DNA of 64,000 bases, from assembly GCA_963735495.1 (NCBI GenBank), contig CAVTLG010000008.1:475031-539030 (forward strand), read 5' to 3'. The stretch is from CAVTLG01 sp963735495. Its GTDB lineage: Bacteria; Chloroflexota; Ktedonobacteria; Ktedonobacterales; Ktedonobacteraceae. Below the pieces are notes generated by a model. The model did not search any database and was not told the DNA's origin. It was given only the letters and a program-made list of their open reading frames with translations. This document shows positions 59,422-64,000 of the stretch, piece by piece. Made by a program: the position numbers and the translations under genes. Position 1 is the first letter of the stretch; each line of letters begins with the position of its first letter.

Positions 59422-60150
59422 CTATTTCGGATACCAATCGATGAGCCGTACCTCGATGCCAGTCCCTTCAAGTTTCTTCTGAAAAATGGCGAGGTCCGAT
59501 CCACGGTAGTGATAGGGAATCACAACTTTCGGATGGAAGGCCTTCACTGCGTCGGCCGCTTCTTCCGGCGGCATGGTGTAGGGCAGGTTCATACATACGA
59601 AAGCCACGTCGATGTTCTTGAGCGCGCGCATCTCGGGAATGCCCTCGGTGTCGCCGGAAAAATAAAAGCGAACGCCACCATAGGTGAGAACGTAACCGTT
59701 GCCGCGTCCCTTGTCGTGAAAGAGCTTACCGGGCGCAGGGCCACGAGTGAGGTTGTAGGCGGGAATCGCTTCGATGGTCCAGTCCTGCCACTTCTTGCTC
59801 TCGCCATTTGCGATTGGTTTGGCTGTCGTTACGGTGCTCACGACGGCGGGTGCGGCGAGAATCTCGGTTCCAGGCTTGCTGACGGTAGTCAAAGAAGCGG
59901 GATCCATGTGATCGCCGTGAATGTCGGTGATCAGAACGAGGTCGGCTTTGGGCTGTCCAGCGAAGTTCGCGGGCTTGGCGGGGTCCAGGTAGATCACCTT
60001 GCCGCCGGCTTCAATCAGGGTGCTGGCATGATACAGCGGAGTGATTTTGACTGGCCCGGCTGAGGTCGGGAACACTTGCGTCCTGTTGTCCGCTTGCGCA
60101 GAGGAGTTAATTGCGAGAAACAGGCAGATGAGAAGAAGAGAGAGTTTCAT
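59422..60150 (-). CDS. Secreted MBL-fold hydrolase (UlaG-like)
   Basis: A signal peptide (LSLLLICLFLAINSSAQA) leads into a metallo-beta-lactamase fold with ITDIHGDHMD as the metal-binding loop, YFSGDTEGIPE for the bridging Asp and VVIPYHYRGSD for the last histidine. The arrangement is like UlaG/UPF0173 proteins, but it is exported. Substrate unknown. ATG 60150 (GAGGA upstream) gives the signal peptide at once; the frame is open to 60246. Confidence 0.85.
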   Translation of the reverse strand: MKLSLLLICLFLAINSSAQADNRTQVFPTSAGPVKITPLYHASTLIEAGGKVIYLDPAKPANFAGQPKADLVLITDIHGDHMDPASLTTVSKPGTEILAAPAVVSTVTTAKPIANGESKKWQDWTIEAIPAYNLTRGPAPGKLFHDKGRGNGYVLTYGGVRFYFSGDTEGIPEMRALKNIDVAFVCMNLPYTMPPEEAADAVKAFHPKVVIPYHYRGSDLAIFQKKLEGTGIEVRLIDWYPK

Positions 60151-60265
60151 TTCGTCCTCGATCAGTGAGCCCCGGAATCGACGGCGGCTGAGAGCCGTCG
60201 CAAACGGTGACAATGATACCGTGTCGCGGCGCCGCCGCAGGAACAATCCTTTGACTGGTGACGAT

Positions 60266-60570
60266 CTATGACTGTTTGCTGCGATAGCGGCGGATGGTGA
60301 GGTTGTGGCGATCGGAGCGATAGAGGCCGAGCATGTAGATGATGGGCAATCCTTTGCCCGAGTAAATTACCTGGCGTACGCGCAACAACGGCGCGCCTTT
60401 GGGCACGGAGAAAAGCTTGGCCATGCGAGTGTCGGCGGCGGTGGCGTCGATTTCTTCATCTGCGTAGGCCAGTTCGACGCCGAACTCATGTTCGAGGATC
60501 ATGAAGAGCGATCCGCGTTCGAGCGCGGCGCGATTCAAGCCGGGGAACGATTCTGCGGACATGTAGCAGA
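60266..60570 (-). CDS. GntR/HutC-type regulator, C-terminal UTRA part (after a frame break)
   Basis: Ligand-binding half continuing in another frame from CYMSAESFPGLNRAAL: LFMILEHEFGVELAYADEEIDA, then APLLRVRQVIYSGKGLPIIYMLGLYRSDRHNLTI, which is the usual close of UTRA domains. One extra C near 60569-60571 separates it from the DNA-binding half. Confidence 0.82.
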
Positions 60571-61001
60571 CTCTCGAGGGCGAATGGCTCTTCGCCGCCC
60601 TGGCGAAGGCGCTCGAGCCGGAGGAGGCGTCCACCATTGGGAAGCGCGAGGCGAGCGGCGATCTCCTGTTCGTCTTCCACTGGTTTGCAGGAAAGGAGTT
60701 TGGAGCGCGAAGTAAGGCTGCGACCGGCCATCAACTCGGTGTAGCTCATCAACCGATTGAAATGAATTTTCGGAGGCGCAACAAAGGTGCCGGCACCACG
60801 TCGGCGCTCGACCATGCCTTCGCGTTCAAGCTCGGCGAGCGCGTGGCGGGCGGTCATCAAACTAACGCGATGAATGCGAGCCAGCTCGCGCTCGGAGCTG
60901 ACTTCGTCTCCGGGCTTGAGCTGTCCACTCTCAATCCGTTTCAGGATGATTCCCTGGATCCGCTTGTACGCGGGTATTCCATTCTGGCGAGTGCGCAACA
61001 T
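60486..61001 (-). CDS. GntR/HutC-type regulator, N-terminal DNA-binding part
   Basis: Winged helix of the GntR family: IPAYKRIQGIILKRIESGQLKPGDEVSSERELA, then VSLMTARHALAELEREGMVERRRGAGTFV. It is followed by the start of a UTRA ligand-binding domain (ARLALPNGGRLLRLERLRQGGEEPFALES). The frame then leaves the family pattern. HutC-type relatives sense sugars or amino acids; the effector is unknown. ATG 61001 gives the shortest plausible start. It faces the MBL gene on the same strand. Confidence 0.85.
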   Translation of the reverse strand: MLRTRQNGIPAYKRIQGIILKRIESGQLKPGDEVSSERELARIHRVSLMTARHALAELEREGMVERRRGAGTFVAPPKIHFNRLMSYTELMAGRSLTSRSKLLSCKPVEDEQEIAARLALPNGGRLLRLERLRQGGEEPFALESLLHVRRIVPRLESRRARTRIALHDPRT

Positions 61002-61091
61002 GCTGTCTGGTCCCAAGCCGAGTATAACGTAGCAGCGTTTAGGAGTTCAGTGATGTGGGAGAGATGGAGCCGGCGTTGATGCATGCATTGT

Positions 61092-61655
61092 TCAATTAGT
61101 CGGCCGCGGCATACAAGGCTGAATCCCGTCGACTTGTTTTTTGCCGTCGAAGTATGTTCGGTCACAGCCAATCAGACTCGCCAAGTATTCCGAATCTTTG
61201 AACTCCGGCAGCGGATTGTAGCGTTCTTTGTCATCCCAGACTATCCAGTGCCGTCCTTTGTCAACACTCATTCGCTCAACTGACTCGGCTTCAGGAATGG
61301 GTCGTCCCATGACCACAACTGTTCGATAAACAACTCGCGAACTAACTGCCACGTGGTCACCCTCTACTTTCCAAATCCCAACGCCCACCACGTCTCCATC
61401 TCCTCGCGAGATCGAAACGCTTCCATCTCCTTGCCGGATTACATAGCAGAATACTTCCCCGTATTCTCCAGATGGAAAGAACACTCGTATCCTCGCTCGA
61501 GCAGATTGGGTGGTTGCGCGCAGTTCCGGAGGCGGGGATTTCCATTTCAGGGGCGAGGAAAAGGTCGCCCATTCTGGCTTTATCTGCTTCACCTGCGCAG
61601 AGCAAAGCGAGGAGAGAAAGAGCAACCAGAACAACAGGCCATTCTTCATTTTCAC
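61092..61655 (-). CDS. Secreted protein of unknown function
   Basis: Signal peptide (GLLFWLLFLSSLCSAQ) followed by about 165 residues, mostly beta-strand-like: ARIRVFFPSGEYGEVFCYVIRQGDGSVSIS written in two strands, then VGVGIWKVEGDHVAVSSRVVYRT, and a tail with two cysteines (IGCDRTYF, QPCMPRP). I do not recognise a family. Single gene after the GntR regulator. Confidence 0.7.
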   Translation of the reverse strand: MKMKNGLLFWLLFLSSLCSAQVKQIKPEWATFSSPLKWKSPPPELRATTQSARARIRVFFPSGEYGEVFCYVIRQGDGSVSISRGDGDVVGVGIWKVEGDHVAVSSRVVYRTVVVMGRPIPEAESVERMSVDKGRHWIVWDDKERYNPLPEFKDSEYLASLIGCDRTYFDGKKQVDGIQPCMPRPTN

Positions 61656-62121
61656 GTAGTGAATTATGCCTTCGACCTACCAAGACTCCAGCATCATCCG
61701 GATTGCTGTTCTGAACGGAACTTATTACCCACTATCCCAAACCGAGAACTAGGAACGACCTGTGCCAAAACGGAATTTCCATGTCAAGACCGGTCCGTGG
61801 GCGATTTATCCGCAAGTCCATCATTCCACGATAGAAATAAATTTTGCGAAATTGTCCAGGAGGTCCCAGCCCAATTTGTCACAATGGAAGTAGATAGCCT
61901 GTAGCCAGATTGCACGATCAGAGGAGACAAAGGTCTGACAAGTTGAACGACTTCATCCGACGGATTATCCGACGGACATCCGATCGTTTATCCGACGGAC
62001 AAATTTCCCGTCCGACGGATACTTGCTTTGTTTTCAATGAGAGCATCGTGACCCCCCTCCCCCCTCACGCTATCCGAAGGACGCAAGCTTCAACACCGAT
62101 CGGCGAAGGACCGGGCACCCT
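61656..62121. other. Gene-free stretch between the secreted unknown and the pntB scrap
   Basis: No supported ORF on either strand. Its only clear structure is the TCCGACGGA repeat cluster at 61956-62019. Confidence 0.5.
61956..62019. repeat. Four copies of TCCGACGGA
   Basis: Copies at 61956, 61968, 61991 and 62011. Each is a near-palindrome TCCG-N-CGGA; the first two are 12 bp apart and the others about 20 bp apart, which puts several on similar DNA faces. May be a multi-site operator or an iteron-like array. Confidence 0.55.
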
Positions 62122-62281
62122 TTAGTCGTGATTTGAAAGTTCTTTCACAATATTGGTGACGAAAGCCTTCGCGTCACCGAACAGCATCAACGTGTTGTCC
62201 AAGTAGTACAGCGGGTTATCGATGCCGGCGAATCCGGGATTCATGCTGCGCTTGATCACCATCGTGGTGGATTGGACCTGT
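62122..62281 (-). pseudogene. pntB: 3' scrap of NAD(P) transhydrogenase beta subunit (pntB)
   Basis: The minus strand encodes TTMVIKRSMNPGFAGIDNPL followed by YYLDNTLMLFGDAKAF and VTNIVKEL, the known C-terminus of PntB, ending in a proper stop at 62122. Sequence to the right of about 62281 no longer matches, so more than 400 residues are missing. It marks a deletion, insertion or assembly joint. Confidence 0.85.
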
Positions 62282-62417
62282 GCTGAGTATAGCGGAGCGT
62301 GTTGGGGCGGACGTCACCCATATCGTCATTGTCATTGTCGGTGTTAGCGGCAAACGGGCCCTTAGTAGTAGTAGGAAAGAGGGATGGGATCGCGAATGAG
62401 CAGTGAAAACAGTCCGG

Positions 62418-63665
62418 CTACTTGACGTTGGCGGCGACGCCCAGAATCTGCTTTCCGATTGAATCCTTTAGGTCCTTAGGCAAGGCATCTGCCTGTTCAA
62501 GACTTTTCCAAGATTCGGCGGCACGCTCAGCCGTTTCAACCGCGATTTTCCAGAGCGGGCTCGCCGGAATGCGAGCGGTATCCGCGAAGCGGCGCATCTG
62601 GTCGGTCGTGATTTCACTGAGGCTGCGGCTGCCGCCGAAACTCAGAGCCAAGGTATCGTTCGGAATGTAAGGAAGCGTGGCGACGAAGTCATAGGCTGGC
62701 GAGAGCACCGGCGTGCGGCGGTCGGGATAGAGCAGCGACCAGTTCTTGAGGTGCATGTCGGCGTTGCCGATGAGCACGGAAAAAACGAGGCGCCGGAAGA
62801 ATTCGATAGGTGCCGGCTTCGCCGGTTTCCGCCCACAGCACTGCGGCGATGTTCGCGTAGCTGCGCTCGTGTATTTGTCATCGGGATATAGCCCGAACAC
62901 TTGCGCGAAATCCTCCATGTGGACGGCTCGCCGTCCGCCACGCGGTCGAAGCGCTGCACGGCGAGCGCCTTGCCTTCCGACGGATGGGCCTCGTCGGGCA
63001 GACCTCTGATTGCTGGCGATATCGATGAGGCGGTTTTCCGGCACCTCGATGCCGACGCCGCGAGCGAGTGCCATCATGGCGTATTCGTTCTCGGGTACGG
63101 CGGCAAAGCGGGCCGAGGGCAGCTTGACGATCCATGATCCGCCCATGCCGCCGGCCGGGATGGTCAGGCCTCCGGTGGCTTCCATCACGGCCGAGAACTT
63201 CAGCTGTACACCCGCGAGCGAAAAGCGTAGCGGCGCTTCGTCGCTGCGATCGTCGGCTGACGGTCATTATCGTGGGCGCGGTGAGAATCGGATGGTCGTT
63301 GGTTGTCCTCAAGGGGCGCGACAACGAGTGCGCCGGGTAGGTCGGCGCCGAGGGACGGCGAGCAGAAAGAATTCGCGCTCGGGATTGACGTCCGCGCGCT
63401 TGGCAAGATAGTCGCGCAGATGGCCTTCGGGCAGAAGGTTGGAGAAGAAGACGGGAACGCGCCGTCCCACAGGACGGAAATTTGTTACGAGCCCACCTGT
63501 GCTGCCCTTAAAGGACAGGCTCAGGGTTGCGCGCTGAGGATCGTCGATATAGTCCTGCTCGAACGCGAAGAGCTGTCGGTCGCCCGCGAGGCGGTTGATG
63601 ACGCCGATCGGTTTTCCATACAGGCGCACCGAAAGCGCGTTAAGTTTCTTTGGGTCAAACCTCAT
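62418..63665 (-). pseudogene. hipA: HipA-family kinase toxin, broken by several frame shifts
   Basis: Type II toxin kinase of the HipA fold. N-part: MRFDPKKLNALSVRLYGKPI, STGGLVTNFRPVGRRVPVFFSNLLPEG split over motifs, and LRDYLAKRADV. C-part: FSLAGVQLKFSAVME, GSWIVKLPS, the catalytic loop IGNADMHLKNWSLLYPD with its Asp and Asn, and SPAYDFVATLPY with the metal-binding Asp. About six base slips (near 63340, 63260, 63005, 62930, 62860 and 62790) move the frame, yet the expected residues are present in one frame or another all along. Start ATG 63665 overlaps the hipB stop. Confidence 0.8.
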
Positions 63666-63969
63666 CGCGCGGCTCCTGGGAATTGCCTTCGTCGCGGTCA
63701 GCGGCATAGAGAGGCCGTTCTTCTCCTTCTCCCGGCTGATCCTTCAGGTGGTCCCGAACGAGCGACTGTACGATTGGCACCAGCGCGCGGGGAACCATGA
63801 TGAGGTCCCGGTCGAGTGTGCGGACGATCTCAAGAAGCGTGTCGTAGCGCGGCACGATCTTGCCGGATTCGATGCCCGAGATGTGCCTCTGGCCGATGCC
63901 GAGCCGACCTGCCAAGTCCCGCTGACTCCAGCCGCGCATCCGGCGCGCCTCGATTAGGGCGCGGCGCAT
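63655..63969 (-). CDS. hipB: HipB-like antitoxin (Xre-type DNA-binding), start near window edge
   Basis: Helix-turn-helix of the Xre/HipB type: ARRMRGWSQRDLAGRLGIGQRHISGIESGK, written here across the turn, followed by LLEIVRTLDRDLIMVPRALVP and a charged tail. It should bind the operon promoter and neutralise HipA. The frame is open to the right edge of the window without another ATG, so the protein may begin a little further out. Overlaps hipA by a few bases, as in most hipBA operons. Confidence 0.75.
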   Translation of the reverse strand: MRRALIEARRMRGWSQRDLAGRLGIGQRHISGIESGKIVPRYDTLLEIVRTLDRDLIMVPRALVPIVQSLVRDHLKDQPGEGEERPLYAADRDEGNSQEPRDEV

Positions 63970-64000
63970 CTCGGCGGGAAGTGCCTTCTGTCGTAGAGGT

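Overview
The window reads as two unrelated genome pieces joined near 32.7-32.9 kb, with a third, different stretch after about 62.1 kb. The left part (1-32.7 kb, moderate GC) looks like a Ktedonobacteria-type Chloroflexota chromosome. It has a division/cell-wall (dcw) cluster with MraZ, a LytR-CpsA-Psr protein, Rpn nuclease-family genes, TolB-like propeller lipoproteins and an IS1634-type element. The right part (about 32.9-62.1 kb, clearly richer in GC, with G/C-ending codons and the same short palindromic intergenic repeats throughout) looks like an Acidobacteriota genome of the Koribacter/Terriglobia kind. These taxon calls are inferences from gene content and style; no search was run. Layout, left part: the end of a SAM methyltransferase (2-220); the dcw operon on the minus strand, mraZ-rsmH-ftsL-ftsI-small ORF-ftsW-murG-murC-murB-ftsQ-ftsA-ftsZ (14150 down to 412), with a MraZ-type operator and three DnaA boxes upstream; a heme/NO-sensor domain fused to a winged helix, next to an MBL hydrolase (14.6-16.6 kb); HU (16.9 kb); a macro-domain protein (17.4 kb); an Rpn-family gene split by an IS1634-like insertion with its 6-bp target duplication (18.1-20.7 kb); a GT4 glycosyltransferase; an LCP ligase; two tandem propeller lipoproteins; a Ser/Thr kinase, RidA, DnaA; a HAD phosphatase; and an intact Rpn protein. 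Layout, right part: a ClC channel; a secreted TPR protein; NADP-type glutamate dehydrogenase; a two-receiver/PEP-synthase-like protein; small secreted proteins; an operon for a bidirectional [NiFe] hydrogenase (hoxE, hoxF fused to a GltD-like flavoprotein, hoxU, hoxY, hoxH; 43.3-49.7 kb); a kinase-SUMF-hydrolase fusion; a PilZ protein; a tripartite RND efflux operon; an MBL hydrolase; a GntR/UTRA regulator; and a secreted unknown. After 62.1 kb come a 3' scrap of pntB and a heavily frameshifted hipA with hipB. How they work together: the dcw genes supply lipid-linked precursor finishing (MurB, MurC, MurG) and septal synthesis (FtsW/FtsI) around FtsZ/FtsA/FtsQ/FtsL. The hydrogenase genes form one translationally coupled unit that would exchange electrons between H2 and NAD(P). 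Seven conserved genes carry single-base frame breaks, and the sequence on both sides of each break is otherwise intact. This points to residual indel errors in the assembly more than to gene decay, and it should be kept in mind for every broken-gene claim below.
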